Source: Niebla homalea
Lineage: Eukaryota > Ascomycota > Lecanoromycetes > Lecanorales > Ramalinaceae
Length of the DNA stretch: 64,000 bases
Assembly: GCA_019925105.1 (NCBI GenBank)
Contig: JAHGAU010000031.1
Coordinates: 124,001 to 188,000, forward strand
Reading direction: 5' to 3'
How positions within the stretch are numbered: position 1 is the first letter of the stretch; each line of letters opens with the position of its first letter. Shown piece by piece: positions 11,255 to 23,148 of this stretch. The notes below the pieces were generated by a model. That model had not been told where the DNA came from and made no database searches. It saw only the letters and a list, made by a program, of their open reading frames with translations. The position numbers and the translations under genes are program-made.

Positions 11255-12837
11255 TCAGTACTCCGGGAAATCAGGATCGACCTGTTCCCTCCAGGCCTTC
11301 AAGCCGCCCTTGATATCGTGGGGCCCGACCTCCAGTGGCCCGGACAGATCCACATCCATCTGCTTCGCCACCTCGTTTGCGATCTTGAGGGCCTCTTGCG
11401 AATCGTTCCCGTACCGACACACAAACACGACGGGCTCCTTCAATGCTGCACTCATGTGGAGGAGCCCGAGCAAGGCTCGAGTGGGATCGCTTTGGATATA
11501 CGATAGTGGCATGGGACATGCATTCTCGATGTGTGCGATCCTCCATTCGGTCTGGCTGCGAACATCCAGGAGCGGGAGGCGGTTTCTGTGGGGACGACGG
11601 GCGTACTCTATCGGTTGTAGTCGCGCGAGGTTGTGATCTTCAGTCTGCATTTTGGAGCCGCAGAACTGATTGTAGTCTATAGCTCCCAGGCGGAATTTCC
11701 TCTTCATCTCCTCTTGTGGGTGACTGCAGGTCTCGCATCCCGTCCTCTTGCCCTTCAATTTGACAGTCCGGAAGGGGGGATCACCCCAAGCTGAGTACAG
11801 CAGCATTCTCTTTCCCTCGTCTGCCACGTCCTCGTTCTTATTGTTCTTACTCAATAATTTGATGCTCTCCACGGCCATCAGGGTTCCCATTACCCCAACG
11901 ACTGGCCCCAGGATGCCGCCTTCTCCACAAGAGAGCACGGTCTCCGGCGGTGGCGGGCGGGGAAACACGCAACGATAACAGAAGCCAGATTTATCTATCT
12001 CCAACCTGTTACCGAGAGGAGGATTGTTCAGGACGAGGAGCTGGCCATCAGTCTTCAAGGCCGAGGCCGAGATGAGTGGTATTCTGGCGGCAACAGCAAG
12101 GTCAGAGATGAGGTAACGAGAGGCCGGATTGTCGGTGCAGTCAAGGAGGAGGTCATAATGGAATTCGATATCAGACAGAGATGATGGTGTGATGTCATGT
12201 GGAATGGCTCGGTAGATGATGGAGGGATTGATTCTAATCAGACACAGCATCTGTTAGCCTGGTAGGTCGGCCGGGCTGGCTTGCCACACTTGTGTTACGA
12301 GACGTACGCTTTGAGTGCTTTGGCCGCACTCACGGCCTTCTTCATGCCGATTCGGTCGGTCGTATGGAGGAGCTGTCGATGTAGATTCGATAGCTCAACG
12401 GTATCGCCGTCCATAAGCCCCATTGTGCCCACCCCAGCACCGGCGAGGTACATGGCGGCGGGACAGCCGAGACCTCCAAGTCCAATAACCAGGACTCTGG
12501 CGGACTTGAGGCGTAGCTGACCTGGAAGACCGATCTCAGGCATGATCATCTGGCGGCCATAGCGCTTGTAGTCATCCAGTGCGAGCGGTAGATTCTGCGG
12601 TTCCGTTCTTCCATTTATATGATTGTCAAGTTCTCTCTTCTTGGTGAAAGAGCCTTCAGATGCTTCGCTCGCCGGCAATGCAGAGCCATTGGTGTTCGTA
12701 GCGTGGCTGTTGTTTACAACAGGTCTGCCAGCCTCCTCGCTTTTGACTCCCCTCAATTGATCTCTTAGGTCGTCGAGGATGGATTCGAGTGAAGCAATCT
12801 GTCTTTCGAGCCGTTCAGATCTATACTCGGACTCCAT
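11255..12837 (-). CDS. uba4: UBA4: adenylyltransferase and sulfurtransferase (E1-like plus rhodanese)
   Basis: Exons 12837-12308 and 12233-11255 (74-bp intron) encode 502 residues. In the cytosol UBA4 adenylates the C-terminus of the ubiquitin-like protein Urm1, transfers sulfur to it as a thiocarboxylate for 2-thiolation of tRNA wobble uridine and for urmylation, and in fungi with molybdopterin may also serve that pathway. Visible: ATP loop GLGGLG at 119-124, [13 protein letters not shown], zinc pairs CYRC (262/265) and CETC (343/346), the conserved E1-domain Cys279 in SCGEGG, and a C-terminal rhodanese domain with active-site Cys449 in CRYGNDSQ. All key residues are present and length is normal. 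The start is the ATG before an N-terminal coiled-coil-like segment. Confidence 0.96.
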
Positions 12838-13346
12838 TGACGGCGACAAAGGTTTTAACCAAATGTTTGATAACTGTTTTGCAGGCCGACGTTCATCAAT
12901 TTCGAGACCGCCAAGCAATCGGGACAATTAGTCAGCAGGTCTTGGCATTTCCAGGTGTTCACAATTGCTCAAAAGAGTCCCCCCTCTCTTTGAATCGTCC
13001 ATGTTTTATGCAAGAAAGACATAGTGGATTGTGAGACTGAATGGTGGATGCATCTAGGCCTGATTGAATGGACTATTCAAATGTATGAAGGAGGCCAGGA
13101 TCAGACTAAGGTTCAGGAGCACTTGCTTGCTATCGATGCCGTCTCAACGAGGGGCTCACTTTCGTTATGGCGCATAGGTGAACACTTCATATCATATTTG
13201 AGGTCGCCCTTAGCTGTCTGTCACATCTGGTTTCCGAAAAACTGGAAGAGGCGGGCATGGAACGCTCACAGTCATGGACTGTTCCTCAGCAATTTTGATC
13301 CAAGGCCATGACGGATGCCAGCCAACTGTGACGGTTTGTCTCGTGC

Positions 13347-15200
13347 TCATCGTTGGGAAAGCGTCGGCGTGAGAGAGCTCATGAGCGGTGCGCGAAGTCC
13401 GGAAGCTATGCCATGTTTTGGCAGAGTGTTTGGTTGAAACAGGTGGCTAAAAGCCATACCGATCAACAGCCAGACCAGCAGCGCTGATCCACCCCAGTAC
13501 ATCTCCTTTCCCACAATGCCGTTGTTGAGGGGCACCGATGATCTAGGAGGCATGTAGAAGTACATGAAGAAAAAGACACCAACAATAATGAAGACGAAGA
13601 GGTGGATGGCCAAGAGAGAGCTGCAGATGAAGCGAGATTTATACAGGCGTTCATCCTGCCTCCAGACACGAACATCGGTGTCTATGCGACCCCAGGATTC
13701 TTCTGTATCCTCTTGAACTGATGTCTGGCTCGCAGGAAGGGCATAATATGCATTACCTACATCGTGGATATCGGGGTTCTCGTTTGCAACCCGAGTGTTA
13801 TATAAGGCCAGGTCTGGGCGAGAATCTCGACCAATGTTCTCGGTACCGTTCGTTGCAAGGTTACTGTATTCGCCGGATAACTGGCGCGACTTTTGGGAGT
13901 GCTTCGCATTATCTTTATTCTCGACGTCAGGGGTTTCGCCCCGGGATTCGGAATGCTCATCTGTCCCTGAACGTTAATTCTGTCTGGCGTCATCGAAGGA
14001 AGATATCATTACCTGAGAAGGCTTCCAAACACGCGAGGAACGGAAGCCCGAGCAGCACCACTGGCAGAATCTGGCCAAAGCCCCACTGGTTCTCCTCCTG
14101 CAGGATGTTCGCTGCAATATATGCTCTATGCATCAGAATATGGGTGGAGCCCCAAGCGAGTCCGATCAGACACATCCATAGAGAGATGGCGAAGGAGTGC
14201 GAAAGCTCGAAGATTAGCCAGACAGCTACATACAGGGCCATGGTCAATCTGAAGGCTAGGTTCAACATGGCTGTGTAAGCCAGGGACGGCATATTCAATG
14301 ATCGATGTCTCGGTCGATTCCAACCAATGATCCGATCTAACCATGCGGAGATCGTGCCCAAGCAGACCTGCTTGAGGTGGTTCTTTACAAATCTCTGAGT
14401 TGTTTCAAATAGGAGCATGCCTTTCCAGACGAGGCTTGCAACCAAAATCACAAAAGGCCATAATGCATCCCCGCTGACTCGTCCCGGGTATTTGTGGTGC
14501 CAGAAGCATCTCGCTGGAACCCCGGCAACGTCGCTATTGCCGCTATTTATCAAATGGGTCCAGGTCTTGCTTGTAGTCGGAAGAAGGATGACTAGAAGCA
14601 TTATCCCAATAGCAGACATGCCAACGATTCGAAGAGCCCTCCATATGGGTCGATTTGGATCTCGAAACTCAGCTTGGAGCAAGGAAACGGCACTGAGATG
14701 GGTATTCGACGACATCCAAGCCAGATAGATGACTACATGCAGATGATAGGCGCTCATCGTTGACATCTTGGCGAACCCGGCCACCAGGATGGCGATGCCA
14801 GTGGCAATTTGCTGATCTGCGTAGGCTATGACGGAGATGTTCACCGCCTTGTACCACCAAGGATGTACCTTACCGCTGATGGAAGAGCGTTTGTAGAGGA
14901 GTCTATCAGCACGGCCAAGCAAATGATCAGGTAACCAGCCGCAAAGATAGGCGACGAGCATCCAGATGAAGACGCCGTAAGCCGTTGCCAGAAAAGAAAC
15001 AATCACCTTTCTCGGAGATCAGCATAGGACGATTGACTTTAATAGACCGATTTTACCCCAACACCTGCAATATCTGCATCTGCCAGGTCATCAGAGGTAC
15101 TATCAAAACTGATATTTCGACCGAGATATGGGATAAGTTGGCAGGGTGGCGTCGGCAATGCTAACCAGTCGACGGGTGAGGTGCTACTGATGGTAGACAT
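13347..15200 (-). CDS. Polytopic integral membrane protein, function unknown
   Basis: Exons 15200-15057, 15006-14013 and 13966-13347 encode 585 residues; the introns are 50 and 46 bp, both GT-AG, and the reading frame is kept. After about 45 polar residues come multiple hydrophobic segments: VSFLATAYGVF, an IATGIAILVAG helix, YHLHVVIYLAW, IGIMLLVILLP, LWPFVILVASLVW, and several near the end of exon 2. A hydrophilic loop of about 100 residues follows, then two final helices (AIHLFVFIIVGVFFF and ALLVWLLIGMAF). The AGVGVIVSFLATAYG stretch spanning the first splice site, with the later IATG motif, is typical of a large family of uncharacterised ascomycete membrane proteins. I know of no assigned substrate. 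The exon 2/3 join is inferred from frame and splice signals. Confidence 0.82.
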
Positions 15201-16837
15201 GGTTCAGCGTATAAGCACGTTGATCTAGGATCGATATTGCTCTGGATTTTCAGCGTTAATGACAAGCACAATTGGGTCCAGATGTGATGATGTTGTGCTG
15301 AAGTCTTAGACTTTTCAAATTCACAAGACAGTTGTGATTTCGGACCGCAGATAGACCAGCGACAGCTTTGAGGCAGGTAGGACATGATCCTATTATAGAT
15401 CGGCAGTGCACCACGATGTTGCATGTCACTGAGTATCTCGTGTACGGGATATGCATCCTTGTCATATGATGAAACCACTCCATATGTACGTTTCCGCTTG
15501 GACGTACTCCAAAGTGCAAGAGGGACCCATTACCAACTTTCTCGCGATGTTGCCGCGAGGCAGGGAACTTTAGTGGTGCCGAACCCAAAGACGCTCGTCC
15601 TCGTGCTCCCAAGGCTGGGAGAGGAAAGCGCCGATTATGGCGGCATTGGCGGCATTGCGACGGGATCTATTTCCAGTTTCGAGGCTACAAGTGTGACGAT
15701 CATCAGGCTGGCAAGAGATTGTTTGCTTGACCCCCATGTCATTGTCGGTGAGAATGTACGGTTGGATGCAGGAAGAAGGACTCGGATGCTCGAGTGAAAT
15801 GTAAGGACATTTGCGTTAGCGTGATTGCCTTCTGTTGGAGGCTTCGAGCCGGCTCTCGACTCTTGGCGATAATCCTATGAATAGAACAGGGGGTGCGATA
15901 AAACAAACTGTCACACGGCATTAGAACTCGTCAAACACCCTTGTCATACAATAGGAAAACACCAAGCCTCAGAGCTGGGGCTTTGGTAAAGGGTATGTCA
16001 TTTTCACCAAAGTTTGCGGCATCTCACCATTTGTAAAAGACCATTGTCTATTGACAGGGAGTCGCCATGGACAGCGCAGTGAACGTTTCGTAGCAACTAT
16101 ACGAGCTATTCCCGATCGAACAGATGCTGACAGAGTAATGGCGGTCGGCAAGCGAAAACCCTCGCCTCGCTCCATTGTGTTCGGAAACGCATCAATCGTC
16201 ACATCAGACATCCTTCCAGTGCATGCAGATAATACTCAGCTTTTCGTCGGTCCGGTATATGCCATCTCATCATCAATCCCACGAACTCTGTATCCATGAC
16301 GCCGCACTCAAGCGTCAGGTGATGGCCCCCAAGTCCATGATTGGCCCCACTGGAATACAGAGAAGGATGGATTATCGGTACACTACCCTTACCCCAAAGC
16401 CTCGTCTGCCATGGGATTCTGGCCCTGCCCTGCCCCAAACGCTCGCTCTTTTCGACATCCGCTGCGGGACTCCCATTCCCTTTCTCCCAAAAAAAAAAGG
16501 GGACCAATCAATCAACGATAAACCCCTCAACACCCCTCCCCGCTCCGGAAACACAACACGCCGGTCCCCCCCCTCTCCTTCCCGTCCTCGGATCCTCGTC
16601 CCCCGGCCCTCCCTCTCCACCTCCACAGCCCCCTCGCTCCTCCGCGCAGGCTGCTGCTGCTCCCACGCTACCAACCCCTTCACAGCGACCACAAACCCCG
16701 CTTTGCCATCATGATCCCCTCCTCGTCGTCGTTGTCCTCCCCCGACCCGCATGTCACCCCCACGGTCTCCCTCCCCATCCCTCTGGCCCTCACACCCTTC
16801 CACCGCCTCCCTCACTTCCGCATACCCGAATCCTGCT
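15201..16837. other. Gene-poor stretch
   Basis: No convincing gene. A plus-strand open frame at 15423-15797 with an ATG has no recognisable motif or neighbours to support it. From about 16480 the sequence becomes C-rich and low-complexity. Confidence 0.4.
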
Positions 16838-17203
16838 TCATGGCGTGCAGGTGTCCGCGGCGCGGGGAACACATACGATCCGACAATCGTCGGGCGCGTC
16901 CGACGGTTCCTGGATGGTGATGAGCCCGTCGGCAGCGCGCCAGGTGCACGTGGTGCTGCAGTCGGCCATGGCGGAGGGTTTGGCGAGGAGAGGGTTGGCA
17001 GTCAGCGCGGGTGATGAGGGGGGTGGGCTTCGGGGCGGAGTAAGGGGGAAAGGGGCGAAGCATCTCGGTGTGGTGGGTGATGAGTGTGGGCGTGATGGTG
17101 AGGAGCCGGAGGAGATTGAGGAGAAGGGGGTGATTGTGAGGTCGTTTGCGATACGGTTAAGAGGCAATGTGATGTCGATGTCTGAGAGGGGGGATTGGGA
17201 GAA
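16838..17203 (-). CDS. Possible coding exon, Pro/Ser-rich with Cys-rich C-terminus
   Basis: The minus strand is open here with strong third-position C bias and reads as a Ser/Pro/Thr-rich chain (SDIDITLPLNRIANDLTITP near the start) ending in a Cys-containing segment (MADCSTTCTW...PDDCRIVC...TC) and a stop at 16838. No ATG precedes the open part nearby, so a 5' exon or a later internal start is needed. The plus strand is also open through the same GC-rich DNA, but its codon bias is worse. I cannot name the product; it may be a secreted or cell-wall protein, or not a gene. Confidence 0.3.
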   Translation of the reverse strand, partial: FSQSPLSDIDITLPLNRIANDLTITPFSSISSGSSPSRPHSSPTTPRCFAPFPLTPPRSPPPSSPALTANPLLAKPSAMADCSTTCTWRAADGLITIQEPSDAPDDCRIVCVPRAADTCTP

Positions 17204-17944
17204 GGGGGGGCAGGATGTGAGAAGGAGGGGATGAGGAGGTGGAGGAGGGGGCGGACGAGGGACGAGAAGATGGTGGTGTTGGTGGTGGTAATGGTGAGGA
17301 GGGATGTGAGATGCGTCGTCATCGGTGTAGTATTCACTCTTTCCACTTCATTTGGTTCCCCGTACTTTGCAGGCAAACCCGCACAGCTCGCCGCAAGACG
17401 AGAAGATGCGAGTGAAAAGGGGAGTTCAAAGTAGGCAGCACCTGGAGCGATGACATTATATTATTATCTTCACACCAAAGACCCAAAATGCGCAGCTTGC
17501 GTGTATCTGTTTCATCTCTTGGCGACGTGACAACTCAGAATCCGATGCTGCAAAGCCTGGAATCCAGACTTCGTATGCAGCCAGCCGTACCGTGCGCTGT
17601 GCGTTGTTTGAAACCCGTGCGGGATCTCGTCGCTTGGCCGGGGAGCCAATGAATAAGAAAAGCTTGACTGCAGGGCCAAAAGAAAAAGAGGGCGAAAGGG
17701 ATCGGAACGAGAGGGCGCATGGACCCAATAGCGCAGGGGGGGCAGCAGGCGCATAAATGTGAGAGTGAAACAGGACTCATTTGTTGGCGGGAAGCCGGGA
17801 ATATCCCCGGGACCCCAGGTTTTTGAAGAATCTTCCGAGCGACGTGACGAGATTTGTGTATAACATCAGTGATTCTCTGTCTAGAAGCAGTGACGATATT
17901 AAATGCTCATTTCCGCCCCGTAACTCGAATAATGTGTGGGAAGA

Positions 17945-18948
17945 CGCCGAGACCAGAGCCGCACTCAAGTCATGATGAAGGTGCCACGCAGCATCCTTCA
18001 TGATTGTCGCATTCCCTTGGGCGCACCGGCTCCCAGATGGCATGTTCGTTGGATGTCTGGATGGATGAAGAGGTTGTCAGGCCGGAAATCGTCTGGGTTC
18101 GACGGTATCGTTGCTCCACCCACTCGAGCCCACGCATCATCGCAGATAGATCCTGGATGTCCTGGGATCGAGCATTGAAACACATCCTCTCCGAGATATG
18201 ATTCGCCGACTTCATCGAGAAACTCCCACCTGCGGTCGACTCAGCAAAAAGGGTCTGCTTTGTGAAGGGAAGCCTGAGTGTAGCTGGAGAGGTCAGGATT
18301 CTTATATGCCATCATACTTTGAGGCGATGCCTCGTCTTCTGCCCATCGAAATGTTGGTATCGCTGGATGTAGAAGTTCTGCTTCACAATGTCGGGGCGGC
18401 TCCTCCTTGCATTCAAGCCGGAAGTCGGGAATGTTCTTGTTGAAGAAGGCTGACATGGTTTCGTAATTGGCACTGCTCAGGGATGGTTATGATAAGCTCC
18501 TGGAACCCCATGCGGCGGCAATACGGCAGGACTTCGAGACTCCGAATCTGGGCCACGCGCGCGGGATCCACATCGAGTCTGAATGGAAGCGCGCGTGAAG
18601 CTTTGGCTGCAGCAATTTCGCGCATATGTGATTTGGCTCCGAGAAGACCTTCGAGATTTGGCTCATAGCGGGGGGACGTTGCTCATCGGTGACCATGGTA
18701 GCTATGGGGTCTGAGGTCACCCATTTTTCTGGAGAGCAAGTGACCTAAAACGAAGGGAGAAGAAAGAGAATACCTTTAAAAGTAGGCATGCCAGCTAAGT
18801 GATTCGACTTGCCAACGCTAACGTAGATTATAGCTGCGATGTCAGCCTGCTGGGCCTCGTTGAAGACCCTGGAGAGTCCTAACATTGTCGCAACCTGAAT
18901 GGCCTCTGGCAAGTCCGTCAGGCAGGAAGGTGAAGGAACATGTTTCAT
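17945..18948 (-). pseudogene. Frameshifted gene of unknown family
   Basis: From an ATG at 18948 the minus strand reads MKHVPSPSCLTDLPEAIQVA and on to about 18790. After a possible intron it resumes at about 18752 with VTCSPEKWVTSDP. Coding-like sequence then moves to a second frame near 18625 (M-R-E-I-A-A-A-K-A-S), a third near 18480 (N-Y-E-T-M-S-A-F-F-N), and passes an in-frame TGA near 18240 before continuing with V-D-R-R-W-E-F-L-D-E to about 18000. Each junction is a one-base shift without splice sites, so this looks like a decayed gene of about 300 codons. I do not recognise the family. Confidence 0.5.
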
Positions 18949-19497
18949 TTTTATGTTCGCTCCGATTCCTAAAGCTTGGTTCGAGAGAGCTCATCACGAA
19001 AATACGATGATAATTCAGACAATGCTAAGGTCTGCATGAATCTGTTAGTGTTGTTTGTTCGTGAAAACTTCAAAGGTTAAGCAAAATTTGTTCTATGTTC
19101 ACGCCCAGGTAAATCATGGCCTGCAATTGAGCTCCCTTTAACAGATCTAGACATGATGTAACGGACAGAAATGCTGGGGTTCAAGCGAAATTTGACTTGA
19201 CTTAGACACTGAAGAATTCTGCTGCTTTTGAGTCTTATGACAGGTGAAGGAAGTATGACTAACCAGTATTGGGACAAAGCGGTGCAGCGTCGCGAACTCG
19301 CTTGTAACGGTCATGCACGTGAAAAAGGCAAAAGCGCACGAAAAAATTGCAAGGACAAGAGTTTTCGCGCACACGCAGTACAATCACAGACTTGATCTCG
19401 AGAAAGTACACCCTACAAGGGATTTTAGACCGCCTTGCATCTCTTTCGGCGTCTGGAATCTGCTGCAGGCTGACGACTGTCAATTCAAGACGGCACC

Positions 19498-20148
19498 ATG
19501 TCTGTTATGAGTATGGTGCTAGCAGGGAGCTACCTTTTCTCCAGCATTTCCTCAGTGGCCCCCGCAGCAGTCCCAGGACTTGCTGCTCAGACGTTTGGCG
19601 ATGTTGACGTTCGCGCTGTCGACTTCAATTCCGGCCGAGGCCCTCCACCTTGCCTATCGCTACCGCCAATCGTGAATGAAAGTCAGATGATCGGCTCAAA
19701 TACCACCGTCCTGACAGACAATGCGCCGGCTTCTTCGCCATCAGGTCTTCCTCCCGATACAGGGGCAAGTCGGCCTGCTTGCACATTCATAACCAGCTGG
19801 GCGCTGTACAAGACGACGGTCAAGTCGTTGGCCACACCAAATTATCAGCTATCAGAGAAAAGCGGCCAATACGTGATCGACGCCTCCATGGAGGGGACGA
19901 TTGATTATATCATTGTTATGTACAGGCACCGCGGATACGGGTCTTTTGCGATTCTTGGAGATTTCTACGTTGGCGAGAGTGAAGGGTGGTGTAGAGTCAC
20001 ACTGCAGAAGGGTATGTGGATCTATGTGACGATAATGATGAAAAATCCTGGCGTGAGAGGAGCGGTCAGACTGAGTAAGGTCAAAATCGAAAATGCTGGG
20101 TCCATTGAGCCGCTGGAAAATTCCAATGAGGTGGATGTGGCTCGATAA
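19498..20148 (+). CDS. Putative small secreted protein
   Basis: Single-exon 216-residue protein starting at CACCATG (19498). The first 25-30 residues (MSVMSMVLAGSYLFSSISSV, then APAAVPGLAA) have the hydrophobic profile of a secretion signal with a possible A-x-A cleavage site. The mature part has few Cys, N-x-[ST] sites (NES, NTT) and a C-terminal half that reads like an all-beta domain (YVIDASM, IDYIIVMYRH, FAILGDFYVGES, WIYVTIMMKN, AVRLSKVKIEN). It may act in the cell wall or extracellular space; no family recognised. It stands alone between a pseudogene and about 1.9 kb without genes. Confidence 0.6.
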   Translation: MSVMSMVLAGSYLFSSISSVAPAAVPGLAAQTFGDVDVRAVDFNSGRGPPPCLSLPPIVNESQMIGSNTTVLTDNAPASSPSGLPPDTGASRPACTFITSWALYKTTVKSLATPNYQLSEKSGQYVIDASMEGTIDYIIVMYRHRGYGSFAILGDFYVGESEGWCRVTLQKGMWIYVTIMMKNPGVRGAVRLSKVKIENAGSIEPLENSNEVDVAR

Positions 20149-21246
20149 GGAGAAGCCTAGTCGTGAAAGAATTGATATTATAGACATCAAGATTGACCGA
20201 GAGAGACGCCCTCGGTTTAGATGCTAGGCTGGTCAGCGTAACCAGATGGATACGGGTGGGATGCAGAAGGAAGCGATCGAAATTGATGTCATTAAGCATG
20301 TCCTTGGGCAATGCATATTGTGGTGTGCAAGCATCTCGAAATGATAGGTTTCGTGATCGCGTGTACACGCACGTTCCTAGTACAAGATAATTGTTGCAAA
20401 GATTCAACGAAGATTTAACCAGGATTTAACGAGGCCTTTTACACGCCTGATTGCGACTGCCTCATCTCTTGAATGATTACCAGAAAAGGCATCAGTTTCG
20501 TTGTTCGGAGCTGTTTTTGCAGGACATTAACAGCATCAGGCTCTGGCGATAATGATTGGGCTCTTTAAGTTTGGTAATGAGAAGGACAACAAAAGCGAAG
20601 AGTAAAAGCACAGGTTCGATATGTCGACCGCTCCACGACCTTTTTAGTCTTAGCGTCAGACCCTCTGTCGTCAAATCCGTGACTACAATCTCGCGCTGGA
20701 TATCAGTCTTCAACAATTGTCTCCAACAGACGCCTATGTTCAAGTGGCGATGACGCCTTTCAGATAATTATCAAAGCGCGTAGTAGAGACAGTAAGGAAG
20801 TAGAGAGTAAAAGGTCAACTGGCTGACACCCATCTGTCCCGACAATGCAACATGCGTTGAGACCAATATAAGCATATGAGTCTCTTGGTTACCAATCTTT
20901 TGACAGAGTCGGCCCAGATTTATGATCTACACGGAGATCATTTGATCATCTCCTGATTGGGCCAAATGAGCATCGCTGCTTTGGTTACCGTGGAGAGACA
21001 TAAGATCTGAATTCATTTCGGTAAACTCGTGACGCGACGGCGGCCATCACATAGACCAGCGGACCATTCATTAAACAAAGTGCAATTTCGTTCGCTTTCT
21101 CAGCTTAGATAAGGCTAATCCCATTGTACGTAGCAACCAAAGTGGAATGTCCGTCGGCTCGGAACTCAGCCCGAGGTTTGTGCAGTGTTATCAAATTAAG
21201 GTTTATCTATGAAAATAACAAGTTGGTCTGCAGTTGAAAGGTTCCA
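20149..21246. other. Gene-poor stretch
   Basis: No coding frame or repeat recognised on either strand. Confidence 0.45.
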
Positions 21247-21456
21247 GCTTGGCCGAGTGGTTAAATCCCATCAACGTGAACGCCATCTAGAAAAACTTCA
21301 GGGCTGTTCTAGTCGCAAGGCTCGGGCATCATCTGGGGGGAGTACATTGGCACCGGTTTCGAGTCCGTAGGGGGGGTCTCTCAGCTTCGGCTGGGGGGCC
21401 TAGCCCTTTTGCCCTTTTTGATCGGAGAGCCCGACGTTCGATTCTCTCCGGGGTTT
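21247..21456 (+). ncRNA. Candidate RNA polymerase III transcript
   Basis: Signals in order: a perfect A box TGGCCGAGTGG (21250-21260) with GGTTAA following as in tRNA-Leu/Ser; a near B box GGTTTCGAGTCC (21354-21365); a cUUCGg-capped hairpin in CTCAGCTTCGGCTGGG; a GGAGAG...CTCTCC stem enclosing GTTCGATTC, a second B-box-like sequence (21424-21449); and runs of seven and six T that could terminate Pol III. The A-to-B spacing (about 100 or 180 bp) is too long for a normal tRNA unless it has an intron, and I cannot fold a complete tRNA. It could be a tRNA-derived SINE or a decayed tRNA. Confidence 0.35.
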
Positions 21457-22047
21457 TTTTGGTTTTTTGAAAAACAACCTCTTTCCCACGTTGCTTTACA
21501 GAATCCTGACTCCGCGTTCTTGCTTTGGTAAACAACACTTAGAGGCCTTCCGTCCAACTCGGTCAATGTCTCAGGATTCCTATATCATAAGCAATATTAA
21601 CCTTACGTTCAACTTTAGCAAGAAATGCTGACTCTACGTTTTACCTAGCTGCATGTCCCATTGGCCTCTGCATCTTATCATATGTATGTTCAACTTCCTG
21701 GATTTGCTACCACACTCACCGTACTCGTTCTGCACTCTACCTACTAACTTCCGGTAAGACTGATATCCAGAAGAGAACAATCACATCGCACCGAGCAAAA
21801 GTGCAAAGACCTCGTTCCTCTGAACCCCCCAAAAAGCATTATTATCCCCCATGATTTGCAGCAGTTGACCAGACCAGGACTGCACATTTCGGAGACCCGC
21901 CCTTATTCAGCGCGATGCAACCCCACTGCTTGCTAGTATTATGTTAACAACCACGCCACTCGAACTTCCGCTTGTATTTCATACATATATACCACCCACA
22001 TTCTCGGCTCATAAGCGGGACACGTTCCTTCAACCCACTCACAAGCC
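21457..22047. other. Intergenic, no gene seen
   Basis: No coding frame or repeat recognised. Confidence 0.4.
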
Positions 22048-23148
22048 TCACGCGTACCATGTATAAACCCCCCCTATCCCCTCCCTTCCCGCCTCCTCAC
22101 AGTACAGTCCTCCCCTCTCCCCCCCCACATCTACCCCTTCCCCTTCCCCTTCCCCCTTCCTCTCCCTCCCCATCACAACCCCCCTGGCCCTCCCGCCCAA
22201 CCCCCCACTCATCCACGCCTCCCCCGCCCCACCGCTCCTCACCGCTTTGCCACCATCGCGCACGCACTCCCACCGCCCCAGATCCGGCACATAGGGTCGA
22301 CTTCGCGATATCCGCGGCGGCGGCGAGTTGTTGTTGTTGTTATTGTTGTTGTGGGAACTTCCACGCCGGCGGCGGCCAAGGGGCTGGAAGGTCGTGGGGG
22401 CTTGCGTAGTTGATGGTAAGGAAGAGGAGGAGGAGGAGGGGGAGGGATGGTGCGTTGGATGGGGCGACGTCGACGTCGGCGGCGGGGACGGTGGGGGGAG
22501 AGGGGATTTTGGGGGCACTCTGGGGTGGGATAGGGAGCGGGAGAGAGATCTTTTGGGGGGAACGGGTGGGGCGGATGATGATGATGGTGATGATGATGAC
22601 ACTCGCACTGTGGTGGTGGTGCTGCAATCCGGCAGGACGGCGGGAAGTCGCGACGGCGACCGACGTGAGGGGAGGAACGTCGTGGTCGCGTTGCTGCGAT
22701 TGATGGCTGCTGAGGAAGGGGGAAGGGGTTTCCGCTTGATCTTGTACTTCTTCTTCGCGATGGCCTCGTGAGGGGGGGGACGAGGAGGAGGGGGTGTGGT
22801 CAACGGGCTTACGGGCCTTGATGATGCCCTGGTTCTGGAACTGAAGGAGGAGTCCCAGACGGGGTTCGTGAAGCGTACACGCACGGAGGGTGGGCGGGGT
22901 GGTTTTGTGATGGTGGGGGTGAAATGCGCATGGCTGGGGAGAAGAGGAGGGGTGGGTGCGAAATGGACGTGTCGATTTGGTGGAGGGAGGGGAGATGAGG
23001 GAATGGCGGTGATGAATCGGGTGTGGTGTTTGGGAATGGGTTGAAGATGTGGGTAGGAGGGTTGCTTGTGTTTGAATCTGTGGGTGAGGGGGTGTTTGTG
23101 TGTGGGGATGGGGGTTGCTGCATGGGGGAGGGAGAGGCAGTGGCCCAT
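22048..23148 (-). CDS. Pro/Ser-rich low-complexity protein with possible N-terminal lipid anchor
   Basis: Open frame of 366 codons from the ATG at 23148, with third-position C bias on this strand. The N-terminus M-G-H-C-L-S has Gly2 and Cys4, a pattern seen in N-myristoylated and palmitoylated proteins; this is inference. The rest is Pro/Ser/Thr-rich and disordered, with a basic KKKYKIKRKPLPP patch near 140, an eight-Asn run, and a Gly-rich C-terminus whose composition changes abruptly and may be read in the wrong frame past an unseen intron. No domain recognised. The opposite strand is also open, a by-product of the biased composition. Confidence 0.5.
   Translation of the reverse strand: MGHCLSLPHAATPIPTHKHPLTHRFKHKQPSYPHLQPIPKHHTRFITAIPSSPLPPPNRHVHFAPTPPLLPSHAHFTPTITKPPRPPSVRVRFTNPVWDSSFSSRTRASSRPVSPLTTPPPPRPPPHEAIAKKKYKIKRKPLPPSSAAINRSNATTTFLPSRRSPSRLPAVLPDCSTTTTVRVSSSSPSSSSAPPVPPKRSLSRSLSHPRVPPKSPLPPPSPPPTSTSPHPTHHPSPSSSSSSLPSTTQAPTTFQPLGRRRRGSSHNNNNNNNNSPPPRISRSRPYVPDLGRWECVRDGGKAVRSGGAGEAWMSGGLGGRARGVVMGRERKGEGEGEGVDVGGERGGLYCEEAGREGIGGVYTWYA

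Noticed and set aside
15423..15797. 124-codon plus-strand open frame with an ATG
   Set aside because: No recognisable motif, no family match and no supporting context.
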